From: an uncultured Xylophilus sp.
GTDB taxonomy: Bacteria > Pseudomonadota > Gammaproteobacteria > Burkholderiales > Burkholderiaceae_C
Assembly: GCA_913776965.1 (NCBI GenBank)
Contig: CAJYQL010000025.1
Span: 96,822-160,821 of the forward strand
DNA: 64,000 nt
Reading direction: 5' to 3'
The translations under genes were made by a program, and so were the position numbers. The notes under the pieces were generated by a model, which had not been told where the DNA came from, did not search any database, and worked only from the letters and a program-made list of their open reading frames with translations. Shown one piece after another: positions 23,748-31,960 of the stretch (its first letter is position 1; each line of letters begins with the position of its first letter).

Positions 23748-24188
23748 ATGGCCCGCATTTCTGCCGCAGACATTCTTGCGGCGATCAAGTCCGACAACCC
23801 GCCAAAGTTGGCCATCGTCGGCAGCAGCGTCTCGACGAAGGGCCGGCACAACATGCTTGTGAAGATCCGCCCCTCGACGCTCAAGCGCGTGCAGGCCGTG
23901 GCTCTGGGCCCTATCTACTTGCTGATTGAACAAGCGCTCCTGGAGCTCTGCGAGGACCTTGAGAAAAGCAAGGTTCCGCGCATTCCCATTCTTGCGTCGA
24001 AGTTCAACCCGACTGCCGAGGACCTCAAGGAGCTTGAAGAAGCCGAAGCGCGAAAAGTCGAAGGCAAGAACGTCAATCGCCGTGTGAAAAAAGGTGAGCC
24101 GGTTTGGCCAGGAAGAGAGTCGGAGGTGACTGACCTGACAGACATCTCAGACTTTTTTCAGACGCGGATACCGGGAAAGCGAGGCTAA
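23748..24188 (+). CDS. Small basic protein, paralogue A of a two-gene family
   Basis: The 146-residue protein has a core KLAIVGSSVSTKGRHNMLVK, then IRPSTLKRVQAVALGPIYLL and IEQALLELCEDL. A strand followed by two helices is compatible with a ribbon-helix-helix DNA-binding fold. The tail is rich in Lys, Arg and Glu. It is clearly related to the product of 24389-24886. Partition, replication control or recombination are possible roles, but none is shown by a motif. Confidence 0.6.
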   Translation: MARISAADILAAIKSDNPPKLAIVGSSVSTKGRHNMLVKIRPSTLKRVQAVALGPIYLLIEQALLELCEDLEKSKVPRIPILASKFNPTAEDLKELEEAEARKVEGKNVNRRVKKGEPVWPGRESEVTDLTDISDFFQTRIPGKRG

Positions 24189-24252
24189 CAAAATGCGCCT
24201 CGACGATCCGCGTGCTGATTTCAGTCGCTCCTTTTCTGGCTCGAAAGGTCCT

Positions 24253-24274
24253 GGTGTTTCGGCGCCGAAACACC
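24253..24274. promoter_or_regulatory. 22-base perfect palindrome
   Basis: The 22 bases centred on GGCGCC are identical to their reverse complement (half-site GGTGTTTCGGC). It lies between the two paralogous small genes, 115 bases upstream of the second start codon. A second, imperfect hairpin (CGAGTTTCGC with GCGAAAACTCG) lies at about 24315-24345. Operator for a dimeric repressor or a recombination site are the main options. Confidence 0.5.
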
Positions 24275-24388
24275 CGCTGAAAATTACCCGAGATCGGCTG
24301 ATGATCGCTGCATTGCGAGTTTCGCTTTTTGGCGAAAACTCGAAGAGTAACTACACTCATACCTCTCTAGACGTGTATGAGGAATGCA

Positions 24389-24886
24389 ATGGCGGAAGTC
24401 GAGCAGAAGAGTCGGGGCAACGCCGCGTACCTCGCCAAGGTGGCCCGGGAAGCGGCTCAGAAAGAGCTGAGGGAGCTTGCATCGCCGAAGGTGAGCAACG
24501 GTGCCATCAAGACTCTGGAGTCGATGCAGGTGCCTCCAGGCCGCAAGCCAAAACTGATCATCACGGGACGATCGAGCATGGACGGTCGGGGCGCGACGCT
24601 GATGAGAATCAGGCCGACGATCTGGAGAGATCTCGAGGAGCTCGAGGTGACCGGCACGCGGCAATACCTGATCGTCGAAGCAGCTCTTCGGATGTTCATC
24701 GGCCACCTTCAGTCGCTACCAGAAGACAAGCCGATGGTGCTGGACGCGGCGACGATGCAGCCAACGCCAGAGGATCACAGGCTGCTCGAAGCGACTGGAA
24801 GAGTCGTCAAGAAGATCCCACGAAAGCGCGTGCCAAAGACGTCGTATACGGACCTCGAGGACAACAAGCGCCCGCTGTCGAAGTGA
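24389..24886 (+). CDS. Small basic protein, paralogue B of a two-gene family
   Basis: AGGA six bases before the ATG at 24389 favours this start over the ATG at 24377. The 165-residue protein shares with paralogue A the core KLIITGRSSMDGRGATLMRI, RPTIWRDLEELEV and YLIVEAALRMFIGHLQ, and a following PTPEDHRLLEATGR (PTAEDLKELEEAE in A). The N-terminus is an extra basic helix. It overlaps the next small gene by four bases (GTGA). Confidence 0.6.
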   Translation: MAEVEQKSRGNAAYLAKVAREAAQKELRELASPKVSNGAIKTLESMQVPPGRKPKLIITGRSSMDGRGATLMRIRPTIWRDLEELEVTGTRQYLIVEAALRMFIGHLQSLPEDKPMVLDAATMQPTPEDHRLLEATGRVVKKIPRKRVPKTSYTDLEDNKRPLSK

Positions 24887-25089
24887 AGCGCCTGGCCGAA
24901 CTTTTCCAGTTCTCAACACACGTGTCGAACGTGGTCGCGGCGCAAATTCTTGGTCTTCAGCCACAGACGCTTCGGCGCTGGTCGAGCCACCAGACCGGGC
25001 CGATCCAGTCGACCCTTGGACCCTCGGGCCGCAGGATGTGGGCGATTGCCGATCTGCAGAATGTCCTGGACGGCAAAGCCTCTCTTTAA
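24883..25089 (+). CDS. Small helix-turn-helix protein, possible excisionase
   Basis: A GTG at 24883 overlaps the previous stop and opens a 68-residue protein: KRLAELFQFSTHVSNVVAAQ, ILGLQPQTLRRWSSHQTGPI, then RMWAIADLQNVLDG. AAQILGLQPQTLRRW followed by a basic wing resembles MerR/AlpA/excisionase-type DNA-binding proteins. It converges with the integrase gene, overlapping it by four bases, so it could direct excision. Confidence 0.6.
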   Translation: MKRLAELFQFSTHVSNVVAAQILGLQPQTLRRWSSHQTGPIQSTLGPSGRRMWAIADLQNVLDGKASL

Positions 25090-26441
25090 ACCGCTTCGAC
25101 TTCAAGGGCCGGAAGCTTCGCCTTCTCCCGCACGAACTCTTCGAGCCGCACCAGCTCCTCGCGCAAGGCATCGATTCGGCGGGGTTTGTAGTGCTCCTCC
25201 ATGCTGCTGACCGAGTGGCCCATGATCTGCTCAACGGCCCCCGATGGGCACCGAGCCGCTTCGCCCACCAACGAGAAAGTGCGTCGCAGGCCATGGGGGG
25301 TCAGGTGCTTGATTTTTGCGTGCTCAATCACAGGCGCGAGCGACTTGCGGGCATCTTGCACGTACCCGAGTTTCGATCGCGGAGCTGCGAAGACGTACGG
25401 GTTCTGGTCGACTTTTGGCATGCTTTTGATAACGGCCTCGAACCAGGGCGCGAGCGGAATTTCACGAGTGCGGTGAAGCGTCTGCGTGCTTTTGTCAGCG
25501 ATCGTGAGTTTCTTCAAATCGAAGTCGATGTCGGACCACTTCAAAGCTGCAAGCTCTTGACGCCGTGCGCCGGTGATCAGGAGCCCTGTCAAGTAGCCGG
25601 CCATCGTGCGATTGGGCAGCTTCGACACGCCTTCAAAGAACTTTTCGAGCTGCACGATCTCGACGAAATCCAGCCGGCGCACGCCGGTTTTAGATGGCAG
25701 GTTGTCTTGCACAGTCGGTGACCGCGCAGGGTTTCCATTGATCAGGCTTTTGTACTCGCGCTCTCGCGATGCCCAGCGAAACATCCCGCTCAGGCTCTCG
25801 GCCGCCTTGTTCACGACGGCGTACCCAGGCGGGTTCACGCCGGGCTCGCCGCGGAATCGTTCTCCAATCCTGTCGAGCTCGTCGCCCAGGATGTCGGCCA
25901 GGGCGTCATCGTCGAATTCACCGATTGGAATGTCGCGGGCAACGAACAGCGGCCCTTGAACTGTGCGCCTTTCTCCACAGCGCGGGAACATCTCGCCGCC
26001 TTCGTGCATGGCTGATTTCAGCGATCGCAGATACGTCGGCGCCCATGGCCTGCCCCTCTTGCCGACACCTCTGGCGATGTAGGCCTCCCACACCTCTCCG
26101 ACAGTGATCTCGATCCGCGACTTCGCCGCAATGGCCTTCGCAGTCTCGGCCTCCCGATCTTCGCGCTCCAGCTTCGGATGGATCCCTCGGTCGATGAGCG
26201 TGCGCATCCTGCGCGCTTCTTCTTGTGCCGCTGGGATCGTCCAGGTCTGGGTGTTGCCGATCACCAGGTTCACTGCTTTGCCAGCCATTGAACCAACAAA
26301 GAGGAACGCTGGCTTGCCACGGGGCCGAATGCGAACGTACAGGTTGGGCGTGTCGGCATCGATCAGGAACCCTGGGTTCTTGTCGTCCACGGGGCGGAGG
26401 TCAGCGATGCGCTTGACCGACAACTTCACTTTATTAGTCAT
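25086..26441 (-). CDS. int: Tyrosine recombinase / integrase (P4-like)
   Basis: The 451-residue protein has the layout of P4-type integrases: an N-terminal DUF4102-like arm-binding part (RIADLRPVDD, then NLYVRIRPRGKPAFLF), a core-binding domain, and a catalytic domain with Arg in ITGARRQELAALKW, HGLRRTF, the second His in MGHSVSSME and the nucleophile Tyr in EHYKPRRID. All catalytic residues are present. It lies 160 bases from the tRNA-Thr fragment, which is its attachment site. Confidence 0.93.
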   Translation of the reverse strand: MTNKVKLSVKRIADLRPVDDKNPGFLIDADTPNLYVRIRPRGKPAFLFVGSMAGKAVNLVIGNTQTWTIPAAQEEARRMRTLIDRGIHPKLEREDREAETAKAIAAKSRIEITVGEVWEAYIARGVGKRGRPWAPTYLRSLKSAMHEGGEMFPRCGERRTVQGPLFVARDIPIGEFDDDALADILGDELDRIGERFRGEPGVNPPGYAVVNKAAESLSGMFRWASREREYKSLINGNPARSPTVQDNLPSKTGVRRLDFVEIVQLEKFFEGVSKLPNRTMAGYLTGLLITGARRQELAALKWSDIDFDLKKLTIADKSTQTLHRTREIPLAPWFEAVIKSMPKVDQNPYVFAAPRSKLGYVQDARKSLAPVIEHAKIKHLTPHGLRRTFSLVGEAARCPSGAVEQIMGHSVSSMEEHYKPRRIDALREELVRLEEFVREKAKLPALEVEAV

Positions 26442-26454
26442 GCCTCGATCATCT

Positions 26455-26490
26455 CTTACCTTGGCCCCTCAAGGTAAGGCCAAGGTAAGG
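26455..26490. repeat. Three CCAAGGTAAG-type repeats upstream of the integrase
   Basis: CTTACCTTGG (26455-26464) is followed by two direct copies of CAAGGTAAGG in the opposite sense (26470-26479 and 26481-26490, 11-base spacing). They lie within 50 bases of the int start codon and about 115 bases from the attachment site. They could be integrase arm sites or an operator controlling int. Confidence 0.5.
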
Positions 26491-26604
26491 GAATTTGAGC
26501 GACGCCGATCAACGCGATCCAAACATTAGTGCACCTAGAATCGTCCCCTCACAGGAGAAATGCCTCTGAAAGGCCTCCAAAACAACACCGATCAACACCG
26601 GAAA

Positions 26605-26656
26605 CTTTTCATTCGTAATGAGAAGGTCGGGTGTTCGATTCATCTCTCCGGCACCA
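26605..26656 (+). other. 3' part of tRNA-Thr(CGT): attachment site at the right end of the island
   Basis: The fragment has an anticodon arm with CGT (26614-26616), a T arm with GTTCGATTC and an acceptor end CTCCGGCA followed by CCA. The matching 5' half (expected to start GCCGGAG) is absent upstream; the integrase region takes its place. Elements that enter tRNA 3' ends leave such a fragment at the far end, so the intact tRNA should lie to the left of this window or was not recognised. Confidence 0.8.
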
Positions 26657-26663
26657 AAACAGG

Positions 26664-26698
26664 AAACCCCCTGGTTCGCAAGAGCCAGGGGGTTTTTC
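26664..26698 (+). terminator. Native terminator of the tRNA-Thr gene
   Basis: An 11-base stem (AAACCCCCTGG with CCAGGGGGTTT) and a run of five T follow the tRNA CCA end by a few bases. Confidence 0.85.
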
Positions 26699-26738
26699 CT
26701 TGGGGCGTCCTGTCATCGAGGACGCTGCGACTGGGCTG

Positions 26739-27629
26739 TCAGCCGCTGCGCTTGCCCACCAGCACGTCCACCAGTTCCGGCACGAAAGTGCTGCCTCCCG
26801 CGATCCGCACCCCTTCGCCGAAGGTGGCGTGTACGGCTTCGGCGATGACGTGCGCCGCGCCGGTGTCCTCCGCCATGGCGTTGTAGTAACCGAGATCCTT
26901 CTGCGCATTCGAGAGCGCGAACTTCAAACCGGTCGGGTCCTGCGCGGTGAGGAAGGGCCGCAGCCGCTCCAGCGCCGCCCCGCCGCCGCCGCCTTGGGCC
27001 AGCACGTCGGTGAACACGTCCATCGCCACGCCCGCCCGCTGCGCGCAGGCCGCCGCCTCGGCGATCAGCGCCACCGAGCCGAGCGACACGTAGTTGTGCA
27101 GCAGCTTCATCCGGTGGCCGGCGCCGACCGGGCCGGCATGGACGATGTTCTCGGCGAAGCACCGCAGCAGCGGCCGCCCCTCTTCCAGCAATGCAGCGTC
27201 GGCGCCCACCAGCAGGTTCAGCCGGCCTTCCGCGGCCTCCTTCGGCGTGCGGGTCATGGCGGCGTCCATGAAGCGGCCCCCGGCCTGCTGCACCGCCGCA
27301 GCCAGGCGCTCGGTGGAGGACGGAACCGCGGTGGAGCAGTCGATGACGATGGTGCCGGGCCGGATGCCCGACAGCACGCCGCCCTCGCCGAGCAGCACCG
27401 CCTCGACCTGCGGCGTTCCGGTCACGCAGAGCAGCACGATGTCGCAGACGGCCGCGAGCGCTGCGGTGCTCGCTTCGCTGGTCACGCCGGCAGCCTTCAG
27501 GGCGTCGAGCGGCTGGTTGCCGGGATGTTCGAGGACGGTCAGCGGATAGCCGTGCTTCGCGATGTTGCTCGCGATGCCGTGGCCCATCAGGCCGATGCCG
27601 ACCATGCCGATGCGGGGACGTGTGCTCAT
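26739..27629 (-). CDS. NAD(P)-dependent 3-hydroxyisobutyrate-type dehydrogenase
   Basis: The 296-residue protein begins with the Rossmann loop IGMVGIGLMGHGIASNI and has the beta-hydroxyacid dehydrogenase signature DAAMTRTPKEAAEG and the catalytic Lys region GHRMKLLHNYVSLG. Family members oxidise 3-hydroxyisobutyrate, tartronate semialdehyde or similar acids. It follows the aldehyde dehydrogenase gene after 35 bases in the same operon, so substrate and product may be shared. The exact substrate is unknown. Confidence 0.85.
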   Translation of the reverse strand: MSTRPRIGMVGIGLMGHGIASNIAKHGYPLTVLEHPGNQPLDALKAAGVTSEASTAALAAVCDIVLLCVTGTPQVEAVLLGEGGVLSGIRPGTIVIDCSTAVPSSTERLAAAVQQAGGRFMDAAMTRTPKEAAEGRLNLLVGADAALLEEGRPLLRCFAENIVHAGPVGAGHRMKLLHNYVSLGSVALIAEAAACAQRAGVAMDVFTDVLAQGGGGGAALERLRPFLTAQDPTGLKFALSNAQKDLGYYNAMAEDTGAAHVIAEAVHATFGEGVRIAGGSTFVPELVDVLVGKRSG

Positions 27630-27664
27630 GGAAGTTCTCGTCGGAGGGACTGCGGCCGCGGCAG

Positions 27665-29092
27665 TCAGTCGTGCTTGATGGAAATCGTCTTCAGGACGGT
27701 CAGGCCGTAGAGCGCCTCGAAGCCCTTTTCGCGTCCGTAGCCGCTGGCTTTCACGCCGCCGAACGGCAGCTCCACGCCGCCGCCGGCGCCGTAGTTGTTG
27801 ATGAAGACCTGCCCGGCCCGAAGCTTCCTGGCCAGTCGCATCTGCCGGCCGCCGTCGCGTGTCCAGACACTCGCGACCAGGCCGAAGTCGGTGGCGTTGG
27901 CGATCCGGACGGCGTCGGCCTCGTCGTCGAACGGGATCGCCGCGATCACCGGGCCGAACACCTCTTCCTGCGCCAGGCGATGGTCCACCGGCACATCGCG
28001 CACCAGCGTCGGGACCTGGAAGAAGCCGCCTGCCGGTGCCCCTTCGGCGATGCGGCCCTGGGCCGCGATCGTCAGGCCGTCGCGCCGCACGTCGTCAAGG
28101 AAGGCGCCCACGCGCTGCTGCTGGCTCTGGCGGATCAGGGGCCCGCAGTCCAGGTCCATCTGCGAGGAGCCGACCTGCAGGCGCGAGAACACCTCGGACA
28201 GGCGCGCGATCACCGTTTCGTAGGCACTGCGCTCCACCAGCAGCCGGCTGCCGGCGGAGCAGGTCTGGCCGGCGTTCTGCACGATCGCGTTGACCACCAC
28301 CGGTAGCATCGCGTCGATGTCGGCGTCGGCGAAGACGATCTGCGGCGACTTGCCGCCGAGCTCGAGCGTCACCGGCGTATGGTTGTCCGCGGCCGCCTTG
28401 GCGACCACGGTGCCGATGGCCGGCGAGCCGGTGAAGGACACATGGTCGATGCCGGTGTGCCGCACCAGCAGATCGCCCACCTCGTACCCGTAGCCGGTCA
28501 CGATGTTGATGCTGCCCGCCGGAAAACCGACCTCGGCGGCCAGTTCGGCCACGCGCAGCAGCGAGATGCAGGCATCTTCTGCCGGCTTGACGACGCAGGA
28601 ATTGCCCGCGGCGATCGCGGCGCCGACGCAGCGGCCGAATATCTGCATCGGGTAGTTCCACGGCACGATCGATGCGGCTACGCCGTGCGGCTCCCGAGTG
28701 CACAGCACTGTGTAGCCGTTCTGGTAGGGAATGGTGTAGCCCTGCAGCTTGTCGGCGGCACCGGCGTAGAACTCGAAATACCGGGCAAGGGCCGCTGCAT
28801 CGGCGCGGGCCTGCTTCATCGGCTTGCCGCAGTCGCGCGCTTCCAGCTGTGCCAGCTCTTCCGCATGCTCCTGCACCTTGAGCGACAGCCTCATCAGCAG
28901 CCGGCCGCGCTCGGTCGCGGTCAGCCGGCCGAAGTCGCCCTCGTAGGCGGTACGTGCCGCGGCGACGGCCTGGTCGATGTCGGCACCGGTGCCGCGCAGG
29001 ATGCTGTCGAAGGTTTCGCCGGTGGAGGGGTCGATGACCGGGATGGTTTCGCCGGTGCCCACCCATCGGTTGGCGATGAAATGCTGCTTCAT
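27665..29092 (-). CDS. Aldehyde dehydrogenase, NAD(P)-dependent
   Basis: The 475-residue enzyme shows the family features: PWNYPMQIFGRCVGAAIAAG, FTGSPAIGTVVAKAA, the catalytic Glu in LELGGKSPQIVF and the catalytic Cys in QNAGQTCSAGSRLLV. The start at 29092 has AGGAA upstream. It resembles betaine-aldehyde or gamma-aminobutyraldehyde-type enzymes in its QxAGQTCSAGSR motif. It is divergent from a GntR-type regulator. Confidence 0.88.
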   Translation of the reverse strand: MKQHFIANRWVGTGETIPVIDPSTGETFDSILRGTGADIDQAVAAARTAYEGDFGRLTATERGRLLMRLSLKVQEHAEELAQLEARDCGKPMKQARADAAALARYFEFYAGAADKLQGYTIPYQNGYTVLCTREPHGVAASIVPWNYPMQIFGRCVGAAIAAGNSCVVKPAEDACISLLRVAELAAEVGFPAGSINIVTGYGYEVGDLLVRHTGIDHVSFTGSPAIGTVVAKAAADNHTPVTLELGGKSPQIVFADADIDAMLPVVVNAIVQNAGQTCSAGSRLLVERSAYETVIARLSEVFSRLQVGSSQMDLDCGPLIRQSQQQRVGAFLDDVRRDGLTIAAQGRIAEGAPAGGFFQVPTLVRDVPVDHRLAQEEVFGPVIAAIPFDDEADAVRIANATDFGLVASVWTRDGGRQMRLARKLRAGQVFINNYGAGGGVELPFGGVKASGYGREKGFEALYGLTVLKTISIKHD

Positions 29093-29306
29093 GAAATTCC
29101 TTGGTCTGTGCTGCCGCGGCCGAAGACATCCGGCGGCTCCGACAGGTGCGCAGACGACTGTAGGCAGCCGCCGTCGAGTTGTCAATCGAGTTAACTTCTT
29201 GAACGTTCTATTCATTTTGCCCAAGTGGAACAGCGAACCCAATCAGTCAGTTCTGCGGACAGGCGTCAGAACGCCTGTCGTCCGCCGATCTTTCATAATC
29301 CCGGCC

Positions 29307-30083
29307 ATGGCCGCACCCGATACGCTCACTACGCCCTGCACCGGACGTCGAGACGACGTCTCAGGGCTGGGCTTGGAGCCGGTGCGCCACGAACGTTTCG
29401 CCGAACGTGTCTACGACGGGCTGTTCCACTCCATCGTGACCGGCAAGCTGGGACCGGGGACACGGCTGCCGCCGGAGTTGCAGCTCGCCGCGACCTTCGG
29501 CGTGTCGCGCCCGGTGGTCCGGCAGGCGCTCGACCGCCTGCGCAACGAGCAACTCGTGGAATCGATCCGTGGCTCGGGCACCTATGTCTGCCAGGGTGGC
29601 ACGCCGGCAGCGCCGATGGCAGCGCCCACACCGACGGCGGCCGACATGAGCCACATCTTCCACGGCCTGGAACTGCGGATGCTGGTCGAGCCCGAGAGCG
29701 CCGCGCTGGCCGCCCTGCGCCGCAAGCCGCGCGATCTGGAACGCATGGCCGAGCTGCTTGACGGCTTCGATACCGCCAGCCGCCGCGGCGACATCGCGCA
29801 CCACCTCGACTACGGCTTCCACGAGGCGATCGCGCAGGCCACCGGCAACCCCCGCATTGGCCAGGTGCTGAAATCGCTGGAATACGACGTGAGCCGTGCC
29901 GTCAACCTCGGCCGTCGCATCGCGCAGCTGAAACCCTGGCACCGCACCCAGGACACACTCGACGAACACCGGACGATCCTCGAGGCCATCCGCACGCAAG
30001 ACCCGGATACCGCCCGCCGTGCGATGCGGGGCCATATCGAAAACGCCCGTATCCGCATCCTCGAAGGCGACCCGAAAATCTGA
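29307..30083 (+). CDS. GntR-family regulator, FadR/FCD subfamily
   Basis: The 258-residue protein has an N-terminal winged helix (LGPGTRLPPELQLAATFGVS, then RPVVRQALDRL) and a C-terminal FCD ligand-binding domain with metal-binding His in DYGFHEAIAQATGN and DEHRTILEAI. It is divergent from the aldehyde dehydrogenase operon and probably represses it. The intergenic stretch 29093-29306 holds a GAACGTTC palindrome at 29201-29208 that could be the operator. Confidence 0.88.
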   Translation: MAAPDTLTTPCTGRRDDVSGLGLEPVRHERFAERVYDGLFHSIVTGKLGPGTRLPPELQLAATFGVSRPVVRQALDRLRNEQLVESIRGSGTYVCQGGTPAAPMAAPTPTAADMSHIFHGLELRMLVEPESAALAALRRKPRDLERMAELLDGFDTASRRGDIAHHLDYGFHEAIAQATGNPRIGQVLKSLEYDVSRAVNLGRRIAQLKPWHRTQDTLDEHRTILEAIRTQDPDTARRAMRGHIENARIRILEGDPKI

Positions 30084-30121
30084 CGGGCAGCGCCGCGCTG
30101 CTTTCCGCCCGCCACCCGAAC

Positions 30122-30391
30122 ATGACCGACGACGACTTCATCGACCTGCACGTGCCGGCGCTGGTGCAGTTCCCCGACTGCAGTTTCTCGATGCAGAACA
30201 TGGGCGGCGGCATTTGCGACATCCTGGTGGACGGACCGCCCGCCGCGTTGCGGCAGGTGGCGTCGCTCTTCGAGCATCCGGTGCCTGCGCTGTGCAACGG
30301 CAATGAGGTCCTGCTGCGGGCACAAATCTTCACCGACGGCGTGCCGGTGCGGCGAATTGCATTGCGGGTGGCGACCCAGGCATCCGCCTAG
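30122..30391 (+). CDS. Small hypothetical protein, 89 aa
   Basis: The ORF starts at ATG 30122, 38 bases after the GntR gene. It encodes an acidic N-terminus (TDDDFIDLHVPALVQFPDCS) and strands such as NEVLLRAQIFTDGVPVRRIA. No family was recognised. Codon use looks like that of neighbouring real genes, but it is short enough to doubt. Confidence 0.45.
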   Translation: MTDDDFIDLHVPALVQFPDCSFSMQNMGGGICDILVDGPPAALRQVASLFEHPVPALCNGNEVLLRAQIFTDGVPVRRIALRVATQASA

Positions 30392-30413
30392 CGCCACCAC
30401 AGCCCATCGCACG

Positions 30414-30743
30414 TCAGCGCAGGCCCGCCGAACCGCTGGCGCTGCCGCCGGCCCGGTCGCCGCCGTTGGCGGTGCCTTCGGGACCGGTCTTGCGATTTTT
30501 CGTGCCCCACACGGCGTCATTGATGTTGCCGTCCTTCTGCTGGCGCTTGCGCTCCTGACGGGCCTGCAGGTTCTCGCGTGCGACCGCATCGGACTGTGCC
30601 TTGAAACCTTCGGAGGGAGCCTCCGGGTCGGTGCGAACGGTGCTGTCGCCCTCGGCCGACGGGCGGTCTGCGGCTTGGGCCACGGCGGCCGTGGCGGCGC
30701 CTGTCAACAGCGCTGCGGCGATCCATCGGGTGCGAACGTTCAT
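30414..30743 (-). CDS. Small secreted hypothetical protein, 109 aa
   Basis: A clear signal peptide (NVRTRWIAAALLTGAATAAV, cleavage after AQA about residue 24) precedes a low-complexity polar region (ENLQARQERKRQQKDGNIND) and a Gly/Ser-rich tail. It is probably periplasmic. No domain was recognised. Confidence 0.55.
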   Translation of the reverse strand: MNVRTRWIAAALLTGAATAAVAQAADRPSAEGDSTVRTDPEAPSEGFKAQSDAVARENLQARQERKRQQKDGNINDAVWGTKNRKTGPEGTANGGDRAGGSASGSAGLR

Positions 30744-30989
30744 CGGAATCTCCTTTGTCGAAAATGGGGGTGTCGGCAGCGGTTCTGACGATCTTCGGAA
30801 CCATGCCGCGCTCGGAGCCTCGACGGCCTCGGCGCGCATCCACCCAGCGCGCGGGCGTAGCCACCGTGGGTGGCGTCGGTCGGCACCTACGGCACGACTG
30901 CCCGCGCCCATCGCTCCGTCACCGCCTCCGCCGGCACGGTCGTCGGAGCCTCGATACTTGCACCTTTTGCCAACTGCCCGAACCTGTTC

Positions 30990-31901
30990 ATGGAAAAAGA
31001 AGTCGACGCCGCCGTGATGGCGGTCATCAACGAAAAGCGTTTGTCCGGCGTCAAGCTCACGCCGGTGGAAATCATCGCCAAGATGGGCGTCTTCGATGCG
31101 CGCAGCCAGTCGGCGGCTTCGGCCTGGCTCGCCAGCGGCGACAACGTGATCGTCACCTTGTGGGCGGAGCTGGTCTGCATCGGCGCGGACGGCCGCTGGT
31201 TCTATCTGGAATCGCTCGACAGCCAGCGCCGCATCGGCGGCGGCACCCGCTCGCCGGCCCAGGTGCAGCGTGCCAAGGACCGGATGCAGCTGCTGCGCCA
31301 ATCGCTCGAACGCGGCCATGCGGTGCGGGCCGTGCTGCAGGCCAACCGCGTCGACATCCTGGCGGCCGAATCCGACAAGGCAGCCAAGGTGGCGGTCCGC
31401 GTGCCCGACGACCAGGAATGGCACGTGGCCGACTGGGATGCCGACGGAAAGATTGCCGTGCTGGTGCGCGGCGAGCGGGGCTGGATGCCGTCGGCCGAGG
31501 ATCTCGCTGCGGCCCGGTCCAAAAGCGGCGTTCCCGAGGCCGCCCCCCCTGCGCCGGCTGCCCCGAGCTCGGAAACCGACGTGCAGGAAGCCGCGATGGC
31601 CTATCTGATGGGGCATTTCGCGGGCTACGGTTATGTGCCGACCGATGTGCGGGCCGATGCGCCCGGCTACGACATCGAAGTGCGCGACAAAAAGGGCAAG
31701 GTGCTGATCCAACTGGCGGTCAAGGGGCTGGGCGGGCCGGTCCGCAGCTTCACCCTGAACCCGCAGGAACGGGCCGCCGCCGGCCGCGGGGACCCGTGGC
31801 GGCTGGTCGTCGTCAACGATGCCGGCACGCCCGAGGTCCAGCACAAGATCCACAAGGCTGCCGAGGTCGACGGACTGCCGACCTTGCAGAAGATGTCGTA
31901 A
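30990..31901 (+). CDS. Hypothetical protein with C-terminal DUF3883-like domain
   Basis: The 303-residue protein has a helical N-terminal half and a Pro-rich linker near residue 185. The C-terminal part GYDIEVRDKKGKVLIQLAVK, with strands before and after, resembles DUF3883/NOV C-terminal nuclease-like domains, which carry D-x(n)-ExK-type residues. The usual IEVK is here IQLAVK, so nuclease activity is doubtful. ATG at 30990 is chosen because the longer ORF upstream is Arg-rich non-protein sequence. Confidence 0.5.
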   Translation: MEKEVDAAVMAVINEKRLSGVKLTPVEIIAKMGVFDARSQSAASAWLASGDNVIVTLWAELVCIGADGRWFYLESLDSQRRIGGGTRSPAQVQRAKDRMQLLRQSLERGHAVRAVLQANRVDILAAESDKAAKVAVRVPDDQEWHVADWDADGKIAVLVRGERGWMPSAEDLAAARSKSGVPEAAPPAPAAPSSETDVQEAAMAYLMGHFAGYGYVPTDVRADAPGYDIEVRDKKGKVLIQLAVKGLGGPVRSFTLNPQERAAAGRGDPWRLVVVNDAGTPEVQHKIHKAAEVDGLPTLQKMS

Positions 31902-31960
31902 CAGGAGACTGACGGCTAGGCGGATGGACGGGCGGCCACCGCCGTCCATACCCTCCTGCA

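Larger units (their letters stand above)
11383..26656. mobile_element. Integrated element ending in tRNA-Thr(CGT); right end certain, left end unknown
   Basis: The right boundary is the 3' tRNA-Thr fragment at 26605-26656 beside a tyrosine integrase. Between 11383 and 26441 nearly all genes are small, unknown and tightly overlapped, with a primase-helicase, a RusA-type resolvase, DNA-binding proteins and repeat-rich control DNA. There are no capsid, portal, terminase, lysis or transfer genes. The left coordinate given is only the end of the metal-resistance module. No second tRNA fragment was found, so the island may extend left of the window and include the ars and pbr genes. Confidence 0.6.

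Noticed and set aside
26590-26656. Complete tRNA-Thr gene
   Set aside because: The 5' acceptor strand and D arm are missing upstream of the anticodon arm; only the 3' part is present.
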